Assembly (NCBI RefSeq): GCF_004355225.1 | Contig: NZ_CP037933.1 | Span: 2,232,001-2,296,000, forward strand | DNA: 64,000 nucleotides | Origin: Flavobacterium nackdongense | GTDB lineage: Bacteria; Bacteroidota; Bacteroidia; Flavobacteriales; Flavobacteriaceae | Direction of reading: 5' to 3' | In this document: piece by piece, positions 28,515 through 37,081 of the stretch | How the letters are laid out: each line of letters starts with the position of its first letter | How positions within the stretch are numbered: position 1 is the first letter of the stretch | Notes under the pieces: generated by a model | The model's input: only the letters and a program-made list of their open reading frames with translations | Told to the model about the DNA's origin: nothing | Databases searched by the model: none | Translations under genes and position numbers: made by a program

Positions 28515-28805
28515 ATGAGAACTCAATTAGACATAAAAACAAAGCTAACGGAACTAAAGCCAATTCTGCAACAAAAATATCCTGTTGCAGCGATTGCTTT
28601 GTTTGGTTCGTATGCCAGAAATGAGCAAACCGAAGATAGCGATGTGGATGTGATGATTGAATTGAATGGAAAAATGGGTATTGAATTTTTCCGAATGGCA
28701 GATCAAATCGAAGATTATTTAGGTATAAAAACTGATGTTGCTTCGAGAAATGGCATTAAACCACGATATTTTGAATTTATTAAGCCCGATTTAATCTATG
28801 TCTAA
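28515..28805 (+). CDS. MntA-like minimal nucleotidyltransferase (antitoxin)
   Basis: A 96-residue NTase with the GSX10DXD signature: G31-S32, then D43-V44-D45 in GSYARNEQTEDSDVDVMIEL. This is the MntA class, which in characterised MntA/HepT pairs AMPylates a tyrosine of the HEPN toxin to silence it. It begins 8 bp after the sdhA stop and overlaps the following HEPN frame by 8 bp (ATG at 28798). Intact. Its place inside the sdh operon means it should be transcribed with sdhA and sdhB. Confidence 0.87.
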   Translation: MRTQLDIKTKLTELKPILQQKYPVAAIALFGSYARNEQTEDSDVDVMIELNGKMGIEFFRMADQIEDYLGIKTDVASRNGIKPRYFEFIKPDLIYV

Positions 28806-29142
28806 AAGAGATTAAAAATTATTACTTCAAGACATTCAAGAGTGTTCCCAAAGAATTCAAGAGTATACCAAAGGGTATTCTTATGAAGATTTTACAAAAG
28901 ATAGAAAAACAGTTGATGCGGTTGTTAGGAATTTTGAAATCATCGGAGAAGCAAGTTCAAATATAGATAAGGATTTTAAAATTCGAACCCCTCAAATATT
29001 GTGGGCTGATATGAAAAATTTAAGAAACCGAATGATTCACGATTATACTGGTGTTGATTATGAAATAGTTTGGGAAATTATAACAAAATATTTAAACGAA
29101 TTAGAATTTCAAATAGACAATTTAATTAAAGAAATAGAATAA
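28798..29142 (+). pseudogene. HepT-like HEPN toxin with in-frame stop at codon 6
   Basis: Frame from ATG 28798 reads MSKRD, then TAA (28813-28815), then stays open for 108 codons (KLLLQDIQECSQRIQ ...). The downstream part is a complete HEPN domain with the RX4HXY motif: R76, H81, Y83 in LRNRMIHDY. The family usually has Tyr or another codon where the TAA is, so this looks like a single-base nonsense mutation. No in-frame ATG follows until codon 72, so the toxin is probably not made unless by read-through or a rare start. It ends one base before sdhB. Confidence 0.82.
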
Positions 29143-29143
29143 A

Positions 29144-29905
29144 ATGAGTGCAGCAAAAAATATCAATATAACCCTAAACATTTGGCGTCAGAAAAATGCC
29201 AAAGCTAATGGGAAAATGGAAACATACAAATTGAATGATGTTTCTACAGCCAGTTCGTTTTTGGAAATGTTAGACCAATTGAACGAACAACTAGTAAACG
29301 AAAGAAAAGAGCCAGTAGCATTCGACCACGACTGTCGTGAAGGTATTTGCGGAATGTGTTCTTTGTATATCAACGGACGAGCGCACGGACCAGACACAGG
29401 AATCACCACTTGTCAATTGCATATGAGAATGTTCAATGATGGCGATACCATCGTGATTGAGCCTTGGCGAAGTGTTGCTTTCCCAGTAGTAAAAGACTTA
29501 GTAGTAGACCGATCTTCATTCGAAAGAATTCAACAAGCCGGTGGATTCGTATCTGTAAATACTTCTGGAAACACAATCGATGCGAATGCCACTCTAGTGA
29601 ACAAAAAGGATGCAGACAAAGCCTTTGAAGCAGCAGCTTGTATCGGATGCGGTGCTTGTGTAGCTACTTGTAAAAATGGCTCAGCCATGTTATTTGTTGG
29701 AGCAAAAGTATCTCAATATGCTTTATTACCACAAGGACAAATTGAAGCCACTGATCGTGTATTGAATATGGTTCGTCAAATGGATTTGGAAGGTTTTGGA
29801 AATTGTACCAACACTGGAGCTTGCGAAATTGAATGTCCAAAAGGAATTTCTTTAGAAAACATCGCTCGTATGAACAGAGAATATCTTTCTGCAAGTTTGA
29901 AATAG
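29144..29905 (+). CDS. sdhB: Succinate dehydrogenase iron-sulfur subunit
   Basis: A 253-residue ferredoxin-type protein. [12 protein letters not shown] plus a later Cys in GITTCQLHM bind [2Fe-2S]; [14 protein letters not shown] and the [15 protein letters not shown] segment bind the [4Fe-4S]/[3Fe-4S] clusters. Carries electrons from SdhA to the cytochrome b anchor. Starts one base after the HEPN frame's stop and is followed by a terminator, closing the operon. Confidence 0.95.
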   Translation: MSAAKNINITLNIWRQKNAKANGKMETYKLNDVSTASSFLEMLDQLNEQLVNERKEPVAFDHDCREGICGMCSLYINGRAHGPDTGITTCQLHMRMFNDGDTIVIEPWRSVAFPVVKDLVVDRSSFERIQQAGGFVSVNTSGNTIDANATLVNKKDADKAFEAAACIGCGACVATCKNGSAMLFVGAKVSQYALLPQGQIEATDRVLNMVRQMDLEGFGNCTNTGACEIECPKGISLENIARMNREYLSASLK

Positions 29906-29929
29906 TATTTCAAAAACAGTTTATAACAT

Positions 29930-29959
29930 AAACGTCTTGAGAAATCGAGGCGTTTTTTT
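29930..29959 (+). terminator. Terminator of the sdh operon
   Basis: AACGTCT ... AGGCGTT stem (one T-G wobble) followed by seven T, about 25 bp after the sdhB stop. Confidence 0.8.
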
Positions 29960-30036
29960 GTTAGATTAAATTTGAAATCTATGTAAATCTGTTTGATCGG
30001 TGTCATCTGTGTGCCATTTTTTAGTAATTTTATAAA

Positions 30037-30804
30037 ATGAAAGTAGCCTTAATCCAATCCAACTTAACTTGGGAAAACCCAAAAGCCAACCGAAATCTTT
30101 TCGAAGAAAAAATCAACACCATTGCTGAAAATGTCGATTTGATTGTACTTCCCGAAATGTTCACCACCGGATTTACAATGAATCCTGAGCTTGTTTTTGA
30201 TACAATGGAAGGCGAAACTGTTTCGTGGATGCAATCGTTGGCGAAAGCCAAGAATAGCGCGATTACGGGGAGTTTGATTATGAAGGAAACTAATAATTTC
30301 TACAACAGATTGGTTTTTGTTTTTCCGTCAGGAGAGATCAAATTTTATGACAAAAGACACCTGTTTACCTTAGCGGGCGAAAACCAAGTCTATACTTCAG
30401 GCAAGCAAAAATTAATTGTGGAATATCTCGGCTGGAAAATTTGTCCGCTGGTTTGCTATGATTTGCGTTTTCCTGTTTTTGCACGAAATGTCGAACATTA
30501 TGATCTATTGCTATATGTTGCCAATTGGCCAAAACCTCGCGTGAATGCCTGGGATATTTTACTCAAAGCACGCTCGGTCGAAAATATGTGTTATACTATC
30601 GGGGTAAACAGAACGGGTTTTGACGATAACAATTATGAATACAATGGACATTCACAAGTTGTTGATTTTCTTGGAAATGACGTTCTCAAACCACAAGAAA
30701 CCGATGGAATTTTCATCGTAACATTAAATAAAGAAAAATTGCAAGAAACCAGAAACAAACTAGACTTCCTTAACGACAAAGATTCCTTTGAACTAAAAAC
30801 TTGA
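30037..30804 (+). CDS. Nitrilase-superfamily amidohydrolase (omega-amidase-like)
   Basis: A 255-residue carbon-nitrogen hydrolase. Catalytic triad: Glu in VLPEMFTTGF, Lys in YDKRHLF and Cys in PLVCYDLRFP. The MNPE after TTGF and the F-x-Y-D-K-R-H-L-F stretch are close to the YafV/NIT2 omega-amidase group, which hydrolyses alpha-ketoglutaramate. Cytosolic. Its last 12 bases overlap the 3' end of the convergent Ig-like lipoprotein gene. Confidence 0.88.
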   Translation: MKVALIQSNLTWENPKANRNLFEEKINTIAENVDLIVLPEMFTTGFTMNPELVFDTMEGETVSWMQSLAKAKNSAITGSLIMKETNNFYNRLVFVFPSGEIKFYDKRHLFTLAGENQVYTSGKQKLIVEYLGWKICPLVCYDLRFPVFARNVEHYDLLLYVANWPKPRVNAWDILLKARSVENMCYTIGVNRTGFDDNNYEYNGHSQVVDFLGNDVLKPQETDGIFIVTLNKEKLQETRNKLDFLNDKDSFELKT

Positions 30805-32463
30805 TCTAGATTTTTTTTTCAGGTCTTTCTTAGGCTTCACCTTTTTTATAGGTTCCGGACTATACGGAATACTTAAATCAAAAACTTGTTCTACATCCCA
30901 ATTAGCGCGAACATCTATTTCCTTCGAAAAATAAATTATTTCTTCGGCCTGCCGTTTCGCTAGGAAATTTCCTGAATCCCATTCCTTATTTTTATTGTCG
31001 TCATAAATTGCTCTAAGAGAAAAAAGCGATGGGTCAATCAAGCTAAATTCGACTTTTGTATTGCTTTCGCTATATTCTGTTGCTAAAACTTCGCCGGTCT
31101 TGTTGGTCAACTGAATCAATACAGGAAAACGTTTTACGTTTTGCAAACTCACTTTCAGATTGCCATATTCTTCGACACTTTTAGTGTTCAAACTAAAGGA
31201 ATTCTTTTTGTTCGATTGATCCAAATAATCCGTCACTGCGCCGGGCATCATTATAATCGTATAGTTTTCTGAAAACTCTTTTTTAAAATCAAATTGTAGC
31301 TGTTGATTAAATTCATCGTATTTGGTCGTGAAAGCCACCGCCGTTGAATCTTTAGTAATGAGTTTCATTTTGGAATTGTCAATTTTTACCAACGGGGTTG
31401 CACTTTCTAAAATAAATTTACTCCTAAAACTAACATTACTATTTTGCGTAGTGGTAATATTCAAGCTGTCTTTTTTCTGTTCTTTGATTTTAAAGCTAAA
31501 ATTCTTAGCGTATTTTTCTTTTGAAATTGCCAATGACAGAGAATCGGTTTTCGCAGGCTTAATCCAAATTTGTAGCGAATCCTTTTTGGGAAACTGGGTC
31601 ACAATTGTTGACAAATCGGCGTTTTTATTTTTTAACGCTAATTTAATTCCATTTGCCTTTCCTTCATAAGGAACAATGATTCTGTTTCCTGATATTTGAA
31701 AAGGTTTTTGGGCTTTAAAAGGAGGCACTTCTTTGAATAATTTCAGTTCAAAAACAGTATCATTCGGAATGGTAATAAACTGCTTCTTAAATCCTATTTT
31801 GTCTTTGTTAGGATTAAATTTATTATTAGAACCGTAATCCTTCATCGCTACAAGCAGGTATTTTCCGACTTTTAAATTCTCTAATTTAAAAATCTTCAAA
31901 CTGTCTAGCGTGTTGGTAATATATCTTGGCGATTCTTTGTAAACCACCGAATCATTAAATTTATCATTAACCTCATACAGCATCACCGAAACGAAGGATT
32001 CCACATCTTTTGTATAGGCATCTTTTACCGTTCCAGTAATAGTTAACGAATCGATAATACTGCCAGTAGAAAACACATATTTAAACTGATTATAAGGATT
32101 TCCTTCGTTGTTGTCTTCTATACTTTGCCCAAAATTGAAGCTATACGTAGTGTTGGGCTGCAAAGTGTCGTTTATTTTCACCGTTATAGTTTTACTTGCA
32201 GTCGTGGGTAAAATTAGTGGCTCGTTCTTCATCGGCGGCGAAATAATTAACTGCTTCTTTATATCTTTCAACTTGACAAATTCGTCAAAAGTCAATTTGA
32301 TTTCGCTTCCTTTGAAGTTGGTGCTGAAGTTTTTAGGAAAACTGGCCTTCAAAATCGGAGCTAGTGTATCTTTCGAACCGCCCGTAATGCTACCTCTTTT
32401 AGCACAACTTGCCATAATTAATACGAATAGAAATAGAAAATATTTAGAGTTGTTTTTCAACAT
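30793..32463 (-). CDS. Ig-like-domain lipoprotein
   Basis: A 556-residue exported protein. Signal peptide with lipobox ending MASC at residue 21, followed by GSITGGSKDTLAPIL. An N-terminal Ig-like (Big_5-type) domain (ASFPKNFSTNFKG, ITFDEFV-like segment) recurs as the NTTYSFNFGQSIEDNNEGN strand motif. The rest is beta-rich, with a basic C-terminal tail (KKVKPKKDLKKK). It belongs to a conserved flavobacterial family of uncharacterised outer-membrane or periplasmic lipoproteins. No partner is evident nearby. Confidence 0.78.
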   Translation of the reverse strand: MLKNNSKYFLFLFVLIMASCAKRGSITGGSKDTLAPILKASFPKNFSTNFKGSEIKLTFDEFVKLKDIKKQLIISPPMKNEPLILPTTASKTITVKINDTLQPNTTYSFNFGQSIEDNNEGNPYNQFKYVFSTGSIIDSLTITGTVKDAYTKDVESFVSVMLYEVNDKFNDSVVYKESPRYITNTLDSLKIFKLENLKVGKYLLVAMKDYGSNNKFNPNKDKIGFKKQFITIPNDTVFELKLFKEVPPFKAQKPFQISGNRIIVPYEGKANGIKLALKNKNADLSTIVTQFPKKDSLQIWIKPAKTDSLSLAISKEKYAKNFSFKIKEQKKDSLNITTTQNSNVSFRSKFILESATPLVKIDNSKMKLITKDSTAVAFTTKYDEFNQQLQFDFKKEFSENYTIIMMPGAVTDYLDQSNKKNSFSLNTKSVEEYGNLKVSLQNVKRFPVLIQLTNKTGEVLATEYSESNTKVEFSLIDPSLFSLRAIYDDNKNKEWDSGNFLAKRQAEEIIYFSKEIDVRANWDVEQVFDLSIPYSPEPIKKVKPKKDLKKKSRSSF

Positions 32464-32545
32464 AATGCAAGAATATTTAGAAACTACAAAATAACAATTA
32501 TATTCGCTGTAATTGAAATTTTTATGAAATTATTAGCCGCTTTAA

Positions 32546-32574
32546 CCCTGTCAGGGTTCAAAACCCTGACAGGG
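32546..32574. repeat. Perfect REP-like hairpin (CCCTGTCAGGG type)
   Basis: Two exact 13-bp complementary arms, CCCTGTCAGGGTT and AACCCTGACAGGG, around loop CAA; each arm is itself nearly palindromic. No T-run follows, so it is more like a REP element than a terminator. It shares the GGTTTTGAACC-type core with 34925-34957. Confidence 0.75.
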
Positions 32575-32591
32575 CTGAGATTTATAGAAAC

Positions 32592-33275
32592 TTAGCTATG
32601 CGCCATTGCCATACAAACAATACTAATTCGTGCACCGGGAATTTTCAATAAGGCGTGCGAACAAGCTTCCAAAGTCGAACCAGTCGTGAGCACATCGTCA
32701 ATCAAGAGGAAATGTTTATTGTGGTCTTTTTCGGTGAAAACAACATCGAATATAGTGTCTATACCTTCACTTCTATTCAATAAATTTTTCTTGGATTGGG
32801 TTTTCGAATATACATTTCGAACCAATATATTGGAATCAAATGGAATATCCAAAGCAACGGAAAGCGTTTTTCCAAAATTGGTAACCTGATTATAACCCCG
32901 TTCTCTCAACTTTCGTTTGTGCAAAGGCACAGGAATAATTTCATCTACCGATTGCATGATTTCCAAATTTTTCAAATCTTCAGCATACCATTCACCCAAA
33001 ACAGTACCAATCTGCTCTTGACCTTTATATTTCAGGTTATGAATTAATTCTTGAACGATTCCTTTTTGATGAAAATACAATAATGCAGAGGTGTGTTCAA
33101 CTGGAATTCTACCATAAAATTTTTTGAAAGCCTCATTTTCAGGATTCAAATGATGATTCGTCAACGGAATATTATGTCGGCAAACCGTGCAAATCACTTT
33201 TTCATTCGACACCAAAAACGAATGACATCCAGCACAAACTGGCGGAAAAAAGAGATTGATTAGGCTTTGCAACAT
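32592..33275 (-). CDS. ComF-family phosphoribosyltransferase-like protein
   Basis: A 227-residue protein. The N-terminal zinc ribbon has CAGCH and CTVCRH pairs; the C-terminal PRTase fold has the PRPP-binding motif FLLIDDVLTTGSTLEAC. ComF/GntX proteins act in DNA uptake or in stress responses; several bacteria need ComF for transformation. A complete stand-alone gene, divergent from glyS. Confidence 0.9.
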   Translation of the reverse strand: MLQSLINLFFPPVCAGCHSFLVSNEKVICTVCRHNIPLTNHHLNPENEAFKKFYGRIPVEHTSALLYFHQKGIVQELIHNLKYKGQEQIGTVLGEWYAEDLKNLEIMQSVDEIIPVPLHKRKLRERGYNQVTNFGKTLSVALDIPFDSNILVRNVYSKTQSKKNLLNRSEGIDTIFDVVFTEKDHNKHFLLIDDVLTTGSTLEACSHALLKIPGARISIVCMAMAHS

Positions 33276-33357
33276 AAATTAGAGATATTATTTATAAAAA
33301 TAGCAAAATCGATGCTTCAAACTTCAAAAATGTTTCTTTTTTTAAGTTCACTTTTTA

Positions 33358-33365
33358 TATTTTTG
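33358..33365 (+). promoter_or_regulatory. -7 promoter box of glyS
   Basis: TATTTTTG ends only seven bases before the glyS ATG, so the transcript would have almost no leader. The -33 element is weak. Confidence 0.5.
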
Positions 33366-33372
33366 CACCACT

Positions 33373-34914
33373 ATGGCAAAACAAGAAGATTTATTTAAGA
33401 ATGTGATTTCGCACGCAAAAGAATACGGATTTATTTTTCCGTCAAGCGAAATTTACGATGGTTTAAGTGCAGTCTATGATTATGCACAAAACGGAGTAGA
33501 ATTAAAAAAGAACATACGCGAATATTGGTGGAAAGCGATGGTTCAAATGAACGATAACATCGTTGGCCTTGACGCGGCAATTTTGATGCATCCCACGACT
33601 TGGAAAGCTTCAGGTCACGTCGATGCTTTCAACGATCCTTTAATCGATAATAAAGATTCCAAAAGAAGATACAGAGCCGATGTTTTGATTGAAGATTATG
33701 CCGAAAAGCTAAATCTAAAAGCTAAAAAAGAAATCGAAAAAGCGAAAGTTCGTTTTGGAGACGCTTTCAATGAACAAGAATTCATCACCACCAATGCAAG
33801 AGTGGTTGAATATTTAGCCAAAGAAAGAGAAATCCTCGAAAGAATGGGCCGTTCTTTAGGAGCTGGTGATTTGGAAGATGTAAAAGCCTTAATCGAAGAA
33901 TTAGAAATAGCTTGTCCAGAATCCGGTTCTAGAAATTGGACCGAAGTGCGTCAATTTAACTTGATGTTTGGTACCAAACTAGGCGCTTCTGCCGATACCG
34001 CAATGGATTTGTACTTGCGTCCGGAAACAGCTCAAGGAATTTTTGTAAATTTCTTAAACGTTCAAAAATCAGGAAGAATGAAAGTTCCTTTTGGTATTGC
34101 ACAAACTGGAAAAGCGTTTAGAAATGAAATCGTAGCTAGACAGTTCATTTTCCGTATGCGTGAATTCGAACAAATGGAAATGCAATTTTTTGTGCAACCT
34201 GGAAAAGAAATGCAATGGTACGAACATTGGAAAAACGCACGTTTGAATTGGCATTTGTCTCTAGGTTTAGGAAAAGAAAAATACCGTTTTCACGATCACG
34301 AAAAACTGGCGCATTACGCGAATGCAGCTGCTGATATCGAATTCGATTTCCCTTTTGGTTTCAAAGAATTAGAAGGAATTCACTCTCGTACCGATTTCGA
34401 TTTGAAAGCGCACGAACAATATTCAGGCAGAAAATTACAATATTTCGATGCTGAATTGAATCAAAATTATGTTCCTTATGTGGTGGAAACATCTGTAGGA
34501 CTAGATAGAATGTTCTTGGCGATTTTTGCCACTTCCTTAAAAGAAGAAACTTTAGAGGATGGTTCAACAAGAACGGTTCTGAAATTACCAGCCGTTTTAG
34601 CACCAACAAAAGCAGCTATTTTACCATTAGTTAAAAAAGATGGATTGCCTGAAATCGCTCATAAAATCATCGATGATTTACGTTGGGATTTCAATGTAGC
34701 GTATGACGAAAAAGATGCCGTAGGACGACGTTACAGAAGACAAGATGCTTTGGGAACTCCTTTCTGCATTACTGTCGATCATCAAACTATCGAAGATCAA
34801 ACGGTAACAATTCGTCATAGGGATTCAATGAAACAAGATCGCGTGGCGATTACCGACTTGAAATCAATCATCGAAAATGAAGTTTCGATGAAAAATTGGT
34901 TAATGAAGATGTAG
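33373..34914 (+). CDS. glyS: Glycine--tRNA ligase (single-chain, class II)
   Basis: A 513-residue class IIa synthetase charging tRNA-Gly. Seen: YDYAQNGVELKKNI near the N-terminus, the motif 2 region FRNEIVARQFIFRMREFEQMEM (cut here at FRMREFEQMEMQFF), motif 3 VETSVGLDRMFLAIF, and a C-terminal anticodon-binding domain (about 420-510). It is the archaeal/eukaryote-like alpha2 form used in Bacteroidetes, not the GlyQ/GlyS heterotetramer. Essential. Its -7 box lies almost at the ATG. Confidence 0.95.
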   Translation: MAKQEDLFKNVISHAKEYGFIFPSSEIYDGLSAVYDYAQNGVELKKNIREYWWKAMVQMNDNIVGLDAAILMHPTTWKASGHVDAFNDPLIDNKDSKRRYRADVLIEDYAEKLNLKAKKEIEKAKVRFGDAFNEQEFITTNARVVEYLAKEREILERMGRSLGAGDLEDVKALIEELEIACPESGSRNWTEVRQFNLMFGTKLGASADTAMDLYLRPETAQGIFVNFLNVQKSGRMKVPFGIAQTGKAFRNEIVARQFIFRMREFEQMEMQFFVQPGKEMQWYEHWKNARLNWHLSLGLGKEKYRFHDHEKLAHYANAAADIEFDFPFGFKELEGIHSRTDFDLKAHEQYSGRKLQYFDAELNQNYVPYVVETSVGLDRMFLAIFATSLKEETLEDGSTRTVLKLPAVLAPTKAAILPLVKKDGLPEIAHKIIDDLRWDFNVAYDEKDAVGRRYRRQDALGTPFCITVDHQTIEDQTVTIRHRDSMKQDRVAITDLKSIIENEVSMKNWLMKM

Positions 34915-34924
34915 TTTAAAAAAT

Positions 34925-34957
34925 AGACCTCAAAGGTTTTTGAAACCTTTGAGGTCT
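34925..34957. repeat. Perfect REP-like hairpin (CCTCAAAGG type)
   Basis: Arms AGACCTCAAAGGTTT and AAACCTTTGAGGTCT, exact over 15 bp, loop TTG. No T-run follows. It lies 10 bp after the glyS stop and could still act as an mRNA 3' end structure. Confidence 0.75.
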
Positions 34958-35004
34958 TATGTATACTTAATTCGAAAGATGCTTCACCTAAAATGGAGCA
35001 TTTT

Positions 35005-35535
35005 TTAGTTAAATCTATAACCTAATGTAATTCCCCCTCGACCAACAATTTCGTGATCAGTATCGCTACTATTGAATAAATTTCGACCCACACCAGCATT
35101 TATTTCAAACAAGAATCCACTTTTGGTGATCCACTTAGAACCTAAACCAAATCCTAGGGCAAAATCAGTTCTGGAAACTTCTTTATAATAATTATAAGAA
35201 CTATTTTCGCCCGTGTAAAAAGAATCCTCATATGAATTTAAAGTTCCAAAACCTTCCACAAAAAATCCAGCTGCCGGTTTTTGGCCAAAGTAGAAGCGAT
35301 AGTAAGGTGTCAAAGCAAATTTAGTGTCAAAATCTTCTGTAATTGCTAAAAAAACAGAAGCACCAAAACTAGTTTCCTCATTAATAATTCGTTCATAAGT
35401 GGCCTCAAAGGCACCCGCGACTAAGAATAAGGCATTGCCTTTGATTTCATTTTTAGGAAAATCAGCTTTTGGCTTTTCTTGGCTATAACCAATTGTAAAA
35501 AAAGACAAACTAAGTACTACTAATAATTTTTTCAT
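35005..35535 (-). CDS. Small outer-membrane beta-barrel-like protein
   Basis: A 176-residue protein with a Sec signal peptide (cut after FTIGYSQ) and alternating amphipathic strands such as ALTPYYRFYFG and AAGFFVEGFGTL, ending in aromatic YRFN, as outer-membrane barrels do. It resembles DUF3575-type proteins. Function unknown. Convergent with glyS, separated by the REP-like hairpin. Confidence 0.75.
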   Translation of the reverse strand: MKKLLVVLSLSFFTIGYSQEKPKADFPKNEIKGNALFLVAGAFEATYERIINEETSFGASVFLAITEDFDTKFALTPYYRFYFGQKPAAGFFVEGFGTLNSYEDSFYTGENSSYNYYKEVSRTDFALGFGLGSKWITKSGFLFEINAGVGRNLFNSSDTDHEIVGRGGITLGYRFN

Positions 35536-35911
35536 ATTTTTTGATTGATTTTAATTTGTTTTCAAATTTAAATGAAATTGTTCAGATTTTACATATAATA
35601 TTATGATTTCTACATTAAAATATGAATTTTAACATATTAATAAATAGCAACTACATCAACGGAGTTTGTGTACTTTATCGGATTTATTTGCACTTCATCC
35701 AATTCTGTTAACATTTGTTAATAAAATATTAACAACTTAAATAGAAAAAGAGGTAAATGCTTATTTTTAGCTTGTTAAATAGGGTTTTTTTAAGAAAAAA
35801 TATGAGATTCTATTGAACTAGTTTCCCCAAAACTACCAGAAATACTTAATAATTTGAAGTGTATTCTTCGAGAATCTAATGTTATGCCTAACGAATTAGG
35901 ACAAAACATTG
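35536..35911. other. Intergenic region upstream of the degenerate LytTR gene
   Basis: 376 bp, strongly AT-rich, with no supported gene. It contains clustered GTTAAC/TTAATA-like words (near 35705-35740) and the run AGGGTTTTTTT near 35782. No clear TAnnTTTG promoter for the downstream gene could be fixed. Confidence 0.5.
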
Positions 35912-36901
35912 ATGAATTTTCCGTACATTATTATTGACGACAATCAAGAAAGTGTTTTGAAAACTAAAGCGATTGCTGATGGTTTTTCGGAGCTTGTCTT
36001 TGTAGCTTCGGCCAATAACTATGCCGATGGTCTCCATCTAATTCTAGAACACAATCCCAAATTAATTTTCCTCGAAATTGATCCAGCCGATACATCGACT
36101 AACCTGTCATTGGCGCTCATCAACGAGTTGTATCGGTATCTTAAGGTTGTTCCGAAAGTAATTATTACCACTTCTAAAAAAGAACTAGCTTTTGACGCTA
36201 TACAGTATGAAGTAGCGGATTATTTGATTAAACCGGTGCAAAGAATCGATTTTATAAAATTTATTTTAAAAATAAAAAAAACAGTTGACGAAGAGCCTTC
36301 TTCTTTCGTAGTTGAAAAACAAATATTCAACGAGCCAACTGTTCCAAAACCAGAACTACCTCTAAATAATTTTGAAGAAGACAAACAGGAGGAGACAGCT
36401 CCCATTCCTGAAGAAACAACTGCTCTTGAAACATCTACTTTCGAAGAACCAGCCGATCTTGAAACAACTAATAGTCCTGACGAAGAGTCATCGTCTGAAG
36501 AAGATACCATTCTACATATTCCAAAACAGAGGCTCGTTCCCATCTCAGAACAACCACTTATTCTATGTATCAAATCCTACGGCGACTATCGGTACATCGA
36601 CGCAAGAGACATTTGCTATTTCCAAGCCGATAATAACTCAACGGATATTCACTTAAATACGGGTGAAATGGTTACCGCTTTCAAAACATTGAAACATTTT
36701 GAAGGCATTTTATCGGCTCCATTTGCAAGAATTCACAACAGTTATATTGTAAATAGCAGTTACATTTCTAGAATTCATACCGGAAATGCCGTCTGCTATA
36801 TCAAAAACACTACTACAAAAATCCCGTTTTCTAAATCTTACAAGGAAAACATCGATGCCATTATCTCGGATTTTGCCAATGGCAATTATTTGGAAATATA
36901 A
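35912..36901 (+). CDS. LytTR regulator with degenerate receiver and long acidic linker
   Basis: About 329 residues from ATG 35912 (a TTG one codon earlier is less likely). The receiver domain (1-125) keeps D9-D10, T87 and K107 (YLIKPV), but the phosphoacceptor aspartate is E55 in LIFLEIDP. A linker of about 80 residues (130-212) is rich in Glu, Thr, Ser and Pro. The C-terminal LytTR DNA-binding domain has ARIHNSYIVNSSYI. Glu at this site often mimics the phosphorylated state, so the protein may be constitutively active or ligand-controlled. No kinase partner adjoins upstream; the repeat-peptide gene follows. Confidence 0.88.
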   Translation: MNFPYIIIDDNQESVLKTKAIADGFSELVFVASANNYADGLHLILEHNPKLIFLEIDPADTSTNLSLALINELYRYLKVVPKVIITTSKKELAFDAIQYEVADYLIKPVQRIDFIKFILKIKKTVDEEPSSFVVEKQIFNEPTVPKPELPLNNFEEDKQEETAPIPEETTALETSTFEEPADLETTNSPDEESSSEEDTILHIPKQRLVPISEQPLILCIKSYGDYRYIDARDICYFQADNNSTDIHLNTGEMVTAFKTLKHFEGILSAPFARIHNSYIVNSSYISRIHTGNAVCYIKNTTTKIPFSKSYKENIDAIISDFANGNYLEI

Positions 36902-36946
36902 GAAATATTCATCCACCCAAATTTGAGGGTCATTCACTATCAAACG

Positions 36947-36983
36947 AACGCATTCTACCATAAACGCCCGTTTTCAGTGCGTT
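36947..36983. promoter_or_regulatory. Nested inverted repeat upstream of the repeat-peptide gene
   Basis: Outer arms AACGCA (36947-36952) and TGCGTT (36978-36983) enclose a perfect palindrome AAACGCCCGTTT (36962-36973). A second short hairpin, CCAGTG-GTAGT-CATTGG, lies at 37018-37034. It may be a regulator site or leader structure; binding is not shown. Confidence 0.35.
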
Positions 36984-37081
36984 AATACAAATATGCTATG
37001 TAGTTTTACACCGTGATCCAGTGGTAGTCATTGGACACACAACTAAGTAAAACCTTATTAACAATATAAAAACCCCACATT

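Noticed and set aside
29985..30020. Sequence with ATCTGTGTGCC words before the nitrilase gene
   Set aside because: Looks like a fragment of a dispersed repeat, but only one copy is visible here.
34925..34957. Hairpin after glyS as a rho-independent terminator
   Set aside because: No T-run follows the stem on either strand; described as a REP-like hairpin instead.
36220..36573. Antisense 117-residue frame in the LytTR gene
   Set aside because: Arises from the acidic, Ser-rich linker codons; no family resemblance.
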